Shown piece after piece: positions 1-5,793 of a stretch of DNA of 6,940 bases. Source of the DNA: an uncultured Clostridia bacterium (lineage in GTDB: Bacteria > Bacillota > Clostridia > Christensenellales > UBA1242); contig CALBKX010000034.1 in assembly GCA_937895935.1 (NCBI GenBank), positions 1 to 6,940 of the forward strand. The letters are read 5' to 3'. Within the stretch, counting starts at the first letter, position 1. Every line of letters begins with the position of its first letter. The notes beneath the pieces were generated by a model. That model was not told where the DNA came from, did no database searches, and saw nothing but the letters and a program-made list of their open reading frames with translations. A program made the translations under genes and the position numbers.

Positions 1-2
1 TA

Positions 3-2237
3 GCAAGCGGCTCATGGACATTTAGAAATGCAGAAATTGTGCTAGATAATGATATTGATTTAAGTGCGTATTATTGGACTCCTATTGGAATAAATAACCG
101 AATAATTTTTAATGGAACATTTGATGGAAATTGGCATAAAATAACAGGTTTGAACGTAAAAGATGCTGCTTATGCTGGTTTGTTTGGTTATGTGGGAATG
201 GGCGCAACCATAGAAAATTTAATTGTTGAAAATGCAAAAGTAAGTGGAAAAACTTATGCCGGCACAATTGCTGGATATTCAAATTATTATTCTTTTGGCA
301 GTGCTACTTTTTCAAACTTAATTGTGATAAACCCTAAAGTAGAATCAACAAATACATCTTCTAGTTATGCTGGAGGAATTGTTGGCTATAAAGAAGGCGG
401 ATCTATAAAAAACTGTTATGTTCAAAAAAACGATTCTAACGAAGGAGCCAAAATTACAAGCGGTGGCGGTTCTGCAGGCGGTATTGTTGGACTCTTAGGA
501 GATAAAGGCTATCCAAATATAACACTATGTTACAACAATGCGGAGATTCTATCAGAAAGCTGCGTTGCATCCACTATTTCCTGTTCAGGAGGAATTGTTG
601 GATATTCAAACAACTCTTCCGCTAAAATTGACCAATGCTACAACACAGGCAAAATTACATCAACAAGCACAAAACAAAATAGTTATTCAGGAGGAATTGC
701 AGGTTATTTACTTGGTGGCACCATATCAAATTGCTACAACGAAGGTGAAATTAATTCAGAAGTTCAAGGCTATGACACCTATTTTAATTATGATTTGGAT
801 ATGTATGAAGAAGATTTACGTAGTTTAGATACGAACAATCCATACACTTTAAAACAATATAAAGTGCATAATGATATACTCCCATATTATAATAAATACT
901 ATGATTATGATATTAATCTATACTGTTCCCCCGATAATTATGGCATACAATATAACACATTAGAACTAAAATATAGCGACACATCTATTAGCATGAGACC
1001 TCAAGCACTGGAATATGCTAACTATATGTGTAGTACAAGTCTTGCTCCTACAAACGGTCTTTTTATGTGTAAAGATATTTATAATCCAAAAGGGTATAGA
1101 ATAATTGAAAACGTTTCTAGGACGACTTATAATACAATAGTAACTCTCAATGAAGCGCAGATTTTTATGCCAATTACTACTTCTACCATTATTTACGATG
1201 AAGATTATAATGAACATTACACTAATGTTTATTTAGGAGACACAGGAAGTTACATTGGAACTAATCGTTATTGTGGTCATACAGGAGGAATTGCTGGAAG
1301 CATAAATGGAAGTACAATTAAATTTTGCTATAATCGTGGAACAATAGATCCAAACGGCTGTGCAAAAACAAAATATTTTAATTTGGTTTATGAAATTAGA
1401 AAATGTGATGAGAATAATAATATCAATGATAGTTCTTTTTACTGGAATCTTCTTCCTATTGTTAGGATACAACAATTAGTAAGTTTTGATATCAATTATT
1501 TTAGCGGCAATATTTACGGAGAATATTTAAACAAAAATACACTAAACAACAATTACTATAGTGAACAAATAAAACAAAATTTAAGAATAAATAATGAACA
1601 AAATTTATTTTTAATTAGTGTTTTTAAAAATGACGGTTCCTTGTTGTTTAAAGATAACATTAAAGGATATTATTTAGTGAGATCTGATACAAAAAACGAA
1701 TGGAATAGTTCTTATAATGATGGTTTAACGCCAATTAAAAACATTTATGGTAATGAAACCGGAAAAATATATGGCAATGAAGGCTTTCAAACAATATTAG
1801 GAACTAATTGGTACACAGGCTATGTTTGGAATTATGCTAATGCTCCACAGCCAGAAAATGAATATTATAATCCTTGGATTGGATCTTTTTTAACAATAGA
1901 TACTACAGATCCTAATGCAATCAAATTTTATGCAGATTATCAAGGTTTATCTGATCCACATGGAAACAACGACAATTCTAAGCGAACCGACAATAGTAAT
2001 CCGCCAAAAAAATTATATGAAGTTATAGAAACCAATTATGGTAAAAATGAAAATATAAATGGTGCATATTTAAACAATATCCCCTATTTTTCCGATGCAG
2101 AGTATGATGGTACAATTTTAACAAATTTAAAAGCGGCAAAGAACAGACTTAACAATAACAATAATAGTACTGGACCTTGGGAAATCTCTGGAGCAATCAA
2201 CAATGGTTACCCTCACCTAAAAGGCTTTTATTGGTAA
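3..2237 (+). CDS. GLUG-repeat surface protein, 5'-truncated
   Basis: The frame is open to the left edge (in-frame residues ASGSWTFRNAEIV precede the GTG at 39), so the real start is outside the window and the GTG is only an internal Val codon. Counting that Val as residue 1, the visible part has a lead-in typical of these proteins (LDNDIDLS, WTPIG, FDGNWHKITGL). It is followed by GLUG-type units at about 44-70, 71-101, 109-129, 143-170, 181-207, 214-239 and 414-437, with cores such as SGGIVGY and a following CYN. GLUG units are known in extracellular Gram-positive proteins and are thought to stack as a beta-helix. A Tyr/Asp/Asn-rich stretch of about 173 residues separates units six and seven. 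The C-terminal 290 residues match nothing I recognise until the ending PWEISGAINNGYPHLKGFYW, common in such proteins. No LPXTG, SLH or C-terminal membrane segment is visible, so any anchor would be N-terminal and unseen. Binding or adhesion is possible but not shown. The gene ends in TAA. Confidence 0.9.
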   Translation, partial: ASGSWTFRNAEIVLDNDIDLSAYYWTPIGINNRIIFNGTFDGNWHKITGLNVKDAAYAGLFGYVGMGATIENLIVENAKVSGKTYAGTIAGYSNYYSFGSATFSNLIVINPKVESTNTSSSYAGGIVGYKEGGSIKNCYVQKNDSNEGAKITSGGGSAGGIVGLLGDKGYPNITLCYNNAEILSESCVASTISCSGGIVGYSNNSSAKIDQCYNTGKITSTSTKQNSYSGGIAGYLLGGTISNCYNEGEINSEVQGYDTYFNYDLDMYEEDLRSLDTNNPYTLKQYKVHNDILPYYNKYYDYDINLYCSPDNYGIQYNTLELKYSDTSISMRPQALEYANYMCSTSLAPTNGLFMCKDIYNPKGYRIIENVSRTTYNTIVTLNEAQIFMPITTSTIIYDEDYNEHYTNVYLGDTGSYIGTNRYCGHTGGIAGSINGSTIKFCYNRGTIDPNGCAKTKYFNLVYEIRKCDENNNINDSSFYWNLLPIVRIQQLVSFDINYFSGNIYGEYLNKNTLNNNYYSEQIKQNLRINNEQNLFLISVFKNDGSLLFKDNIKGYYLVRSDTKNEWNSSYNDGLTPIKNIYGNETGKIYGNEGFQTILGTNWYTGYVWNYANAPQPENEYYNPWIGSFLTIDTTDPNAIKFYADYQGLSDPHGNNDNSKRTDNSNPPKKLYEVIETNYGKNENINGAYLNNIPYFSDAEYDGTILTNLKAAKNRLNNNNNSTGPWEISGAINNGYPHLKGFYW
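168..755 (+). repeat. Array of six GLUG-type coding repeats
   Basis: Six consecutive protein repeats of about 25-35 residues share a core of aromatic/Ser-Gly-Gly-Ile-Val/Ala-Gly-Tyr, then a Lys/Ser-Asn-Cys-Tyr-Asn-type strand. A seventh unit is displaced to 1278-1349. The first two units carry ENLIV and SNLIV where the later ones carry Cys-Tyr, so the last five visible units would place a Cys at the same spot in each coil. The repetition is at protein level; the DNA copies have diverged, so this is not a recent tandem expansion. Confidence 0.8.
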
Positions 2238-2282
2238 AGTGGATAAACTTTTAATTTAGGTTTATTTAACAAGAAACAAAAC

Positions 2283-2307
2283 TAAATTTTGTTAGGTACA
2301 AAATTTA
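2283..2307. repeat. AT-only inverted repeat between convergent genes
   Basis: TAAATTTTGT and ACAAAATTTA form a perfect 10-bp stem around the 5-nt loop TAGGT. It lies 46 nt past the stop of the GLUG gene. There is no T-run on the plus side and only a weak one on the minus side, and the stem has just one G-C pair, so it would be a poor terminator. It may be mRNA 3'-end structure or chance in AT-rich DNA. Confidence 0.4.
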
Positions 2308-2364
2308 AAAAACAACGCTTTGACAAATGCAACAGATTTGTCGCTTGTAGTAAGTTTACAAAAT

Positions 2365-2409
2365 AAAAACATAGCCATTGAACAAAATCGTTCAACGGCT
2401 ATGTTTTTT
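2365..2409 (-). terminator. Rho-independent terminator of infC operon, probably bidirectional
   Basis: The arms CATAGCCATTGAAC (2370-2383) and GTTCAACGGCTATG (2390-2403) form a 14-bp stem around a 6-nt loop. The only non-Watson-Crick position (2377/2396) is A-C on the plus strand but a G-U wobble in minus-strand RNA, which favours use by rplT. The stem is flanked by an A-run (2365-2369) and a T-run (2404-2409), so transcripts from both directions meet a U-tract. It begins only 6 nt past the rplT stop and 128 nt past the GLUG stop, so it can also end the plus-strand transcript. Confidence 0.9.
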
Positions 2410-2414
2410 AATTA

Positions 2415-2762
2415 TTAATTTGCTTTTGCAGTTGCAACTAAAGCTTTAAAACCTTCAGCATCGTTAACAGCCATATCAGCTAAAACTTTTCTGTTTAAGC
2501 CGATGTTTGCTTTTTTCAAACCAAACATAAATTTGCTGTATGAAATGTCATTTTGGTGGCAAGCTGCATTGATTCTTTGTATCCATAAAGAACGGAAATT
2601 ACGTTTTTTAAGTCTTCTTCCAACATAAGCATATTGTCCACTTTTCATAACTGCTTCTCTAGCAACTCTGTAAAGTTTAGATTTAGCGCCTCTGTAACCT
2701 TTAGCTTGTTTTAATATTGCTCTTCTTTTTTTAAGAGCATTAACTGATCTTTTAATTCTCAT
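2415..2762 (-). CDS. rplT: 50S ribosomal protein L20
   Basis: This 115-residue basic protein (family usually 115-120) begins MRIKRSVNALKKRR and continues AILKQAKGYRGAKSKLYRVA, the classic L20 N-terminal extension that threads into 23S rRNA. The L20 signature is intact at residues 53-69, with K53, R57, the core LWIQRIN (59-65) and H69. L20 is needed early in large-subunit assembly and in Firmicutes and enterobacteria represses its own operon by binding the mRNA leader. It is the last gene of infC-rpmI-rplT, 21 nt after rpmI, with ribosome binding site AAAGGGAGA and about 8-9 nt to the ATG. A strong terminator follows directly, so the operon appears to end here. Nothing is truncated or odd. Confidence 0.98.
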   Translation of the reverse strand: MRIKRSVNALKKRRAILKQAKGYRGAKSKLYRVAREAVMKSGQYAYVGRRLKKRNFRSLWIQRINAACHQNDISYSKFMFGLKKANIGLNRKVLADMAVNDAEGFKALVATAKAN

Positions 2763-2783
2763 AGTATAATTCTCCCTTTAACC

Positions 2784-2978
2784 TTACGCATTGATCATTC
2801 TTTTAACTGTTTTGCTTTGAGTTTTAGATAGAACTCTGCCACGTCTTAATTTTCTTTTTCTTGATTGGCTTTTTTCAGTCATAAAGTGACCTCTATCTGT
2901 TCCGTTAATCATAACTTTACCAGATTTTGTTATTTTGAATCTTTTTTTAGCACCGCTATGTGATTTTTGTTTTGGCAT
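2784..2978 (-). CDS. rpmI: 50S ribosomal protein L35
   Basis: This is a 64-residue, very basic protein of normal family length. The start MPKQKSHSGAKKRFK is the L35 N-terminal motif (commonly MPKMKTHSGAKKRFK), with Gln and Ser as mild substitutions. It continues through TKSGKV to a Lys/Arg-rich C-terminal half (SQSRKRKLRRGRVLS). L35 is a small 50S subunit protein bound to 23S rRNA. It is preceded by AAGGAGAA seven or so bases before the ATG. It sits 109 nt after infC and 21 nt before rplT, the standard order, so the three are almost certainly co-transcribed and share leader control. Confidence 0.98.
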   Translation of the reverse strand: MPKQKSHSGAKKRFKITKSGKVMINGTDRGHFMTEKSQSRKRKLRRGRVLSKTQSKTVKRMINA

Positions 2979-3005
2979 AAAATTCTCCTTTTCGTTTATT
3001 GTGTA

Positions 3006-3045
3006 GATGTAAAATATATTAGCATATAAAAATGCACATTACATC
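3006..3045 (-). other. Inverted repeat in the infC-rpmI spacer
   Basis: The infC-rpmI gap (2979-3087) is long for this operon. It holds GATGTAA (3006-3012) and its complement TTACATC (3039-3045), with an inner pair GCAT (3022-3025) and ATGC (3032-3035). In minus-strand RNA this would give a two-tier hairpin about 28 nt upstream of the rpmI start. There is no T-run directly after it, so it does not look like a terminator. It could be a processing or translational element; no known motif is recognised. Confidence 0.35.
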
Positions 3046-3087
3046 AAAATGTTGTTTTATGTTGCAATAAATTGCTTTAAAGTACAA

Positions 3088-3606
3088 CTACTTTGCTTTT
3101 TTAGGTGAAACAATAACAATGATATTTCTTCCAACAATTTCAGGTTCTTTTTCGCAAACGCCTTTTTCTTCCACCAACTTGCAATAGTTTTTAACAACTT
3201 CAACTGCTTTAGCAGAATACGCTTGTTGACGACCACTCATCCTTAAAACAACTTTTAATTTGTTTCCGTCACTTAAAAATTCATAACCGCGTTTAGCTTT
3301 AATTTCAAGGTCACGTTTGTCAATAGTCATAGAAAGTTGAATTTCTTTTAACTCACAAACTTTTTGATTTTTTTTAAGTTCCTTTTCTTTTTTGATTGCA
3401 TCAAACTTAAACTTGCCATAATCTAAAACTTTACAAACAGAAATTCCATTACCAAAAGACATTTGAACCAAATCTAAATTATCCTTGTAAGCAATTTGTT
3501 GTGCTTGTTGTTTTGACATAATACCAAGTTGTTCGCCGTCAGCACCAATCAAACGAACTTGACTTGCTGTGATTTGCTCATTGATTAACAATTCTTTAAA
3601 AATAAT
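3088..3606 (-). CDS. infC: Translation initiation factor IF-3, probable ATT start
   Basis: IF-3 binds the 30S subunit, keeps it from premature 50S joining and checks start-codon and initiator-tRNA pairing. The protein aligns along its length with the family: N-domain with LLINEQITASQVRLIGADGE, a Lys-rich linker (KKEKELKKNQK), and a C-domain ending in GRNIIVIVSPKKAK. The IF-3 signature KVLDYGKFKFDAIK is complete (residues 59-72 from this start). I place the start at ATT (3604-3606), giving 172 residues of usual length beginning IIFKELLINEQ, much like the N-terminus recalled for Bacillus IF-3. AAAGGGGG lies 5 nt upstream. The adjacent ATT at 3601-3603 is equally possible with 8-nt spacing. Rare AUU-type starts are a known self-regulatory trait of infC. 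In-frame ATG (3666) and GTG (3678) codons lie further upstream inside the leader terminator; the ATG has its own GGAGG, so a 192-residue form cannot be excluded. The stop is TAG. Confidence 0.97.
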   Translation of the reverse strand: MIFKELLINEQITASQVRLIGADGEQLGIMSKQQAQQIAYKDNLDLVQMSFGNGISVCKVLDYGKFKFDAIKKEKELKKNQKVCELKEIQLSMTIDKRDLEIKAKRGYEFLSDGNKLKVVLRMSGRQQAYSAKAVEVVKNYCKLVEEKGVCEKEPEIVGRNIIVIVSPKKAK

Positions 3607-3610
3607 TGTA

Positions 3611-3619
3611 TCCCCCTTT
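3611..3619 (-). promoter_or_regulatory. Ribosome binding site deciding the infC start
   Basis: In minus-strand RNA this reads AAAGGGGGA, a strong purine-rich site. It lies 5 nt before ATT 3606 and 8 nt before ATT 3603, and no ATG, GTG or TTG sits at a workable distance in the infC frame ahead of the conserved LLINEQ residues. This is the main evidence for the non-canonical start. Confidence 0.7.
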
Positions 3620-3642
3620 AATGTACCTATATATCTCCACTT

Positions 3643-3684
3643 AAAAAAAGAATAAGTGGAAGACATAAAAACCTCCACTTATTC
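3643..3684 (-). terminator. Leader attenuator (intrinsic terminator) of infC
   Basis: In minus-strand RNA, GAATAAGTGGA (3684 down to 3674) pairs with TCCACTTATTC (3660 down to 3650) around a 13-nt loop. A T-run of seven (3649-3643) follows at once. The helix can extend by a G-U and three A-U pairs using the A-rich flank. It lies 24 nt before the infC ribosome binding site and after the promoter, the position expected of a conditional terminator. Confidence 0.88.
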
Positions 3685-3761
3685 CTTTAAAAATGAAAGA
3701 ACAAAACTCCGCAGTCAAACTGATTTCGACTGGTGAGAAGTGGAAACTTCTACTCGATAAC
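3643..3761 (-). ncRNA. Probable L20 leader (attenuating cis-regulatory RNA)
   Basis: This is the transcribed leader of infC-rpmI-rplT. In RNA order it has a hairpin around GTAGAAG TTTCCA CTTCTC (about 3755-3736). Next comes a second stem CCAGTC/GACTG with GG (3733-3728 against 3716-3709, one bulged C), then the terminator. Four complementary 7-mers alternate: TCCACTT (3744-3738), AAGTGGA (3680-3674), TCCACTT (3660-3654), AAGTGGA (3642-3636). Pairing 2 with 3 makes the terminator, while 1 with 2 and 3 with 4 makes an antiterminator. This matches the known Firmicutes scheme in which excess L20 promotes termination ahead of infC. Family membership is inferred from position, architecture and recalled resemblance, not from a covariance search. 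Confidence 0.8.
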
Positions 3762-3767
3762 AAAACC

Positions 3768-3796
3768 ATTATAACAAACAGAATAAATGTTGTCAA
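3768..3796 (-). promoter_or_regulatory. Consensus housekeeping-sigma promoter of infC operon
   Basis: TTGACA (3796-3791 on the minus strand), a 17-nt spacer and TATAAT (3773-3768) match the consensus exactly. Transcription should start near 3761, giving a leader of about 155 nt before the infC start. A promoter this strong ahead of an attenuator fits a gene set controlled mainly by termination. Confidence 0.92.
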
Positions 3797-3920
3797 CTAG
3801 TTTTAAAAATAAATTTTGTAAAATGTTGCAAGTTTTTCTTCTTATTATTTATTTTCTGAAAAATCCTTTAACAATAAAAATAGCATTTATCTTTACTTTC
3901 AATTTACTTACAACAAAAAA

Positions 3921-4700
3921 TTATGTCCTTTCATTATTTAACGCATTATCCAAATTTAAAAAGTTAATTCTTTTATCAAATATTTGTTTTAATAAGTTAA
4001 TCAAATTAGAATTAAAATTGTCACCACAATATATATTTACATATTTAGGAGCAAATGCAATCAAATTTGAAATGATTGTAGAATCAATATCTTTATCGCT
4101 TAAGTTGTTCTCTTTTAAAAGATTAAAATTAATATCGTAAAATCTTACTTTACCTTTATCTTGCATTAAATTTATTGTTTCATTTTTTAGTTCTAGATTA
4201 TTAACTAAAAATTTTAATAATTCCACTAAAGTTTCATTTGATGATAAATAAGTTTTATTATCATTGGCAATTTGAACCAATTCTTTCCATTTATCTCTCA
4301 GCATTGAAAGTTTAAAAAAGTAAAAAGCCTCAACAGAAATAGAATTTTCTAAACTTAAGCATTTTTGTACTATATATTTATCAGCTTCCCTATCAAAACT
4401 AAGAAGAGCCTGCATAAAAGCATTTTTACTAATAGTGTCTAAATTAGGAAGACATAAATTGTTTTCCAAATATTTTAATTTAAAATCCTCACACACCAAG
4501 TCGCTTATTAAGTTAGCAATAAAGTGTTTAAACCTATTCTCGTCACATTTTTCTGCTGTAATTAAAATTGAAATACTGCCACATCTTTCATATGTAGTCA
4601 CAATTCCATTATATTCTTTACAAAATTCTTTGAGAGCTAAATACACTTTTCTTGAAGCAGATATATTTTTGTCAGATAAATTGATGCAAAATTCCCACAT
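3921..4700 (-). CDS. YtxC-like protein (putative sporulation-associated family)
   Basis: This is a 259-residue, Leu/Asn/Lys-rich, mostly helical-looking protein with no signal peptide or membrane segment, so probably cytoplasmic. I tentatively assign it to the YtxC family (about 280 residues in Bacillus). The reasons are its size, its place upstream of infC on the same strand, and its C-terminal block LIAFAPKYVNIYC followed by LINLLKQIFDKRINF, which resembles the YtxC ending. The molecular role of YtxC is unknown; the name reflects its distribution in spore formers. The Cys-rich tail that I recall ending YtxC proteins is replaced here by LNLDNALNNERT. In Bacillus thrS lies next to ytxC near infC; here there is no thrS. 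The start ATG at 4700 has AGGAG five or six bases upstream. No clear terminator follows, so some transcription may run on into the infC promoter region. A lineage-specific hypothetical protein is the alternative. Confidence 0.58.
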   Translation of the reverse strand: MWEFCINLSDKNISASRKVYLALKEFCKEYNGIVTTYERCGSISILITAEKCDENRFKHFIANLISDLVCEDFKLKYLENNLCLPNLDTISKNAFMQALLSFDREADKYIVQKCLSLENSISVEAFYFFKLSMLRDKWKELVQIANDNKTYLSSNETLVELLKFLVNNLELKNETINLMQDKGKVRFYDINFNLLKENNLSDKDIDSTIISNLIAFAPKYVNIYCGDNFNSNLINLLKQIFDKRINFLNLDNALNNERT

Positions 4701-4777
4701 ACGTTCTCCTATACACTAATGTATTTTATGCAAGAAAAATAAAAATACACATACTAAAATCCAATATTTAAAATTAA

Positions 4778-4806
4778 TTGACATTTTTTTAAAAAAACTA
4801 TTTAAT
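4778..4806 (+). promoter_or_regulatory. Promoter of the lipoprotein gene
   Basis: TTGACA (4778-4783), a 17-nt spacer and TTTAAT (4801-4806, five of six bases). The spacer contains seven T followed by seven A (4784-4797), a rigid or bent tract. Transcription would start near 4813, leaving only about a dozen bases of leader, just enough for the AAGAGG ribosome binding site at 4815-4820. Confidence 0.82.
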
Positions 4807-4825
4807 CTAGATATAAGAGGTTAAT

Positions 4826-5623
4826 ATGAAAAAAAGATATTTAGTTTTATCTCTATTATTTTGTCTTGTTTTGGGGTGTTTTGCCTTTGCTGGTTGCACT
4901 GGAACCCCTAACACATTTGAAATAGAAGTTAAATCACTCCATTATAATTTAGGCAGCATTGAAGGTGAAAACGGGAAATACACTGAAGGTGAAACCATGA
5001 CCATAAAAGCAATCCCAATGAACACAAGTACAACAAAAACAGAATTTATTTGTTGGCTTTTGAATAACAAGGTTGTAAGCAAGGATGCAGAGTATTCATT
5101 TGTTGTTTCAAAAAATACAGCGGGAAATTACTTAGCCCTGTTTACTTGCCCATATTTGGAATATTTTTCAATTGATAGTTTAACCCTTTCAAGTGGCATA
5201 GAAGAAAGTCAAACAACCACACATGTAAAACAAATTGATATTTATATGGGAACAATTGAAAATCTTTTAACAAAAATATATTCCACATCTTCTGAAACTT
5301 TTGATAATAAAATTGAACTTACATCAAACGATATATATTCAGATGAAAAAAATCCATATGCTTTTGACATTCAAGAAAATATGTATTTGAAAATTGAAGT
5401 AACTTTTGAGCAAGATGACGATACTTTTATTTCAACAACAACCACAGTTATTAATGCAAAAGAAGATATAACAGCAAATGAATTTATGCAAGAAAATATT
5501 AATTTAGAAAAAGCAGTTAATCCAGATAATTCAGATCATGAAATTAATTTAAAAAATGAAAGCACACTTACTCTAAATTTTGTTAGACTTAATATACTTT
5601 TACAAAAAATAAATCCAGCATAA
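4826..5623 (+). CDS. Predicted lipoprotein with InlB-like (Flg_new_2-type) repeat
   Basis: This 265-residue protein has a type II signal peptide: MKKR, a hydrophobic core (residues 5-22) and a lipobox-like FAGC with Cys24 as the lipidation site. It is therefore probably anchored on the outer face of the membrane. Residues about 31-106 resemble the divergent InlB B-repeat fold: GSIEGENGKYTEGETMTIKA, then FICWLLNN around Trp77, and a closing YLALF. Such domains are common on surface proteins of gut Firmicutes, usually without known ligand. Residues 107-265 are Thr/Ser/Asn/Glu-rich, show no motif I recognise and may be a second beta-rich domain. AAGAGG sits 5 nt before the ATG. It is transcribed alone, divergent from the YtxC-like gene, and ends at a strong terminator 22 nt past the stop. 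The lipoprotein call is good; the function is unknown. Confidence 0.82.
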   Translation: MKKRYLVLSLLFCLVLGCFAFAGCTGTPNTFEIEVKSLHYNLGSIEGENGKYTEGETMTIKAIPMNTSTTKTEFICWLLNNKVVSKDAEYSFVVSKNTAGNYLALFTCPYLEYFSIDSLTLSSGIEESQTTTHVKQIDIYMGTIENLLTKIYSTSSETFDNKIELTSNDIYSDEKNPYAFDIQENMYLKIEVTFEQDDDTFISTTTTVINAKEDITANEFMQENINLEKAVNPDNSDHEINLKNESTLTLNFVRLNILLQKINPA

Positions 5624-5645
5624 ATTAAGCAAAAAATACGTAAAT

Positions 5646-5690
5646 AAAACCCCTATATGCAGTCACATTTTGATTGTTTATAGGGGTTTT
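5646..5690 (+). terminator. Terminator of lipoprotein gene, probably bidirectional
   Basis: AAAACCCCTATA (5646-5657) and TATAGGGGTTTT (5679-5690) form a perfect 12-bp stem around a 21-nt loop, with four G-C pairs in the middle. The plus side continues TTTTATATTTATAA. The minus side reads TTTTATTTA after the stem, so it could also end the convergent pyrophosphatase transcript. That transcript shows only weak AT hairpins of its own at 5708-5722 and 5730-5745. Confidence 0.88.
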
Positions 5691-5793
5691 ATATTTATAA
5701 TTACAAAGTATTTTTTTAATACCCAATGTAAAACTTAGAAGTTTTTTCTTTTATGTTCACAATTATTGTAAATTTTTAATACTTTTGACTTAT
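5691..5793. other. AT-rich spacer between convergent genes
   Basis: No gene is visible. Two weak AT hairpins occur: GTATT/AATAC (5708-5722), and AAAACT/AGTTTT (5730-5745) followed on the plus strand by a T-rich stretch. Neither has the G-C content of the stem at 5646-5690, so they are at best back-up 3'-end structures. Confidence 0.4.

Noticed and set aside
168..1349. CRISPR-like or tandem DNA repeats in the GLUG region.
   Set aside because: Repetition is at amino-acid level with diverged DNA and irregular spacing inside one open frame.
538..1475. Open frames at 538-828 (+), 966-1217 (-) and 1233-1475 (-).
   Set aside because: They lie wholly inside the GLUG gene in other frames, have no ribosome binding site or family resemblance, and are shadows.
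2322..2342. Perfect 7-bp inverted repeat GACAAAT/ATTTGTC.
   Set aside because: No T-run follows on either strand and the stem is short; the hairpin at 2365-2409 is the clear terminator.
3607..3678. GTG at 3678 as the infC start.
   Set aside because: It lies inside the terminator stem, has no ribosome binding site of its own and precedes the conserved IF-3 start by 24 residues; the ATG at 3666 is kept only as an alternative.
3787..4140. Open frame of 117 residues on the plus strand.
   Set aside because: It is antisense to the end of the YtxC-like gene and starts at the edge of the infC promoter; composition is Leu/Phe/Lys-rich as expected of antisense AT-rich DNA.
4435..4719. Open frame of 94 residues on the plus strand.
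   Set aside because: It is antisense to the start of the YtxC-like gene and its ribosome binding site, with no supporting signal.
4701..4777. Promoter for the YtxC-like gene, for example TTGGAT with a TATTTT 17 nt away, or TAAAAT nearer the gene.
   Set aside because: Each candidate has one poor box, so none is supportable over background in this AT-rich spacer.
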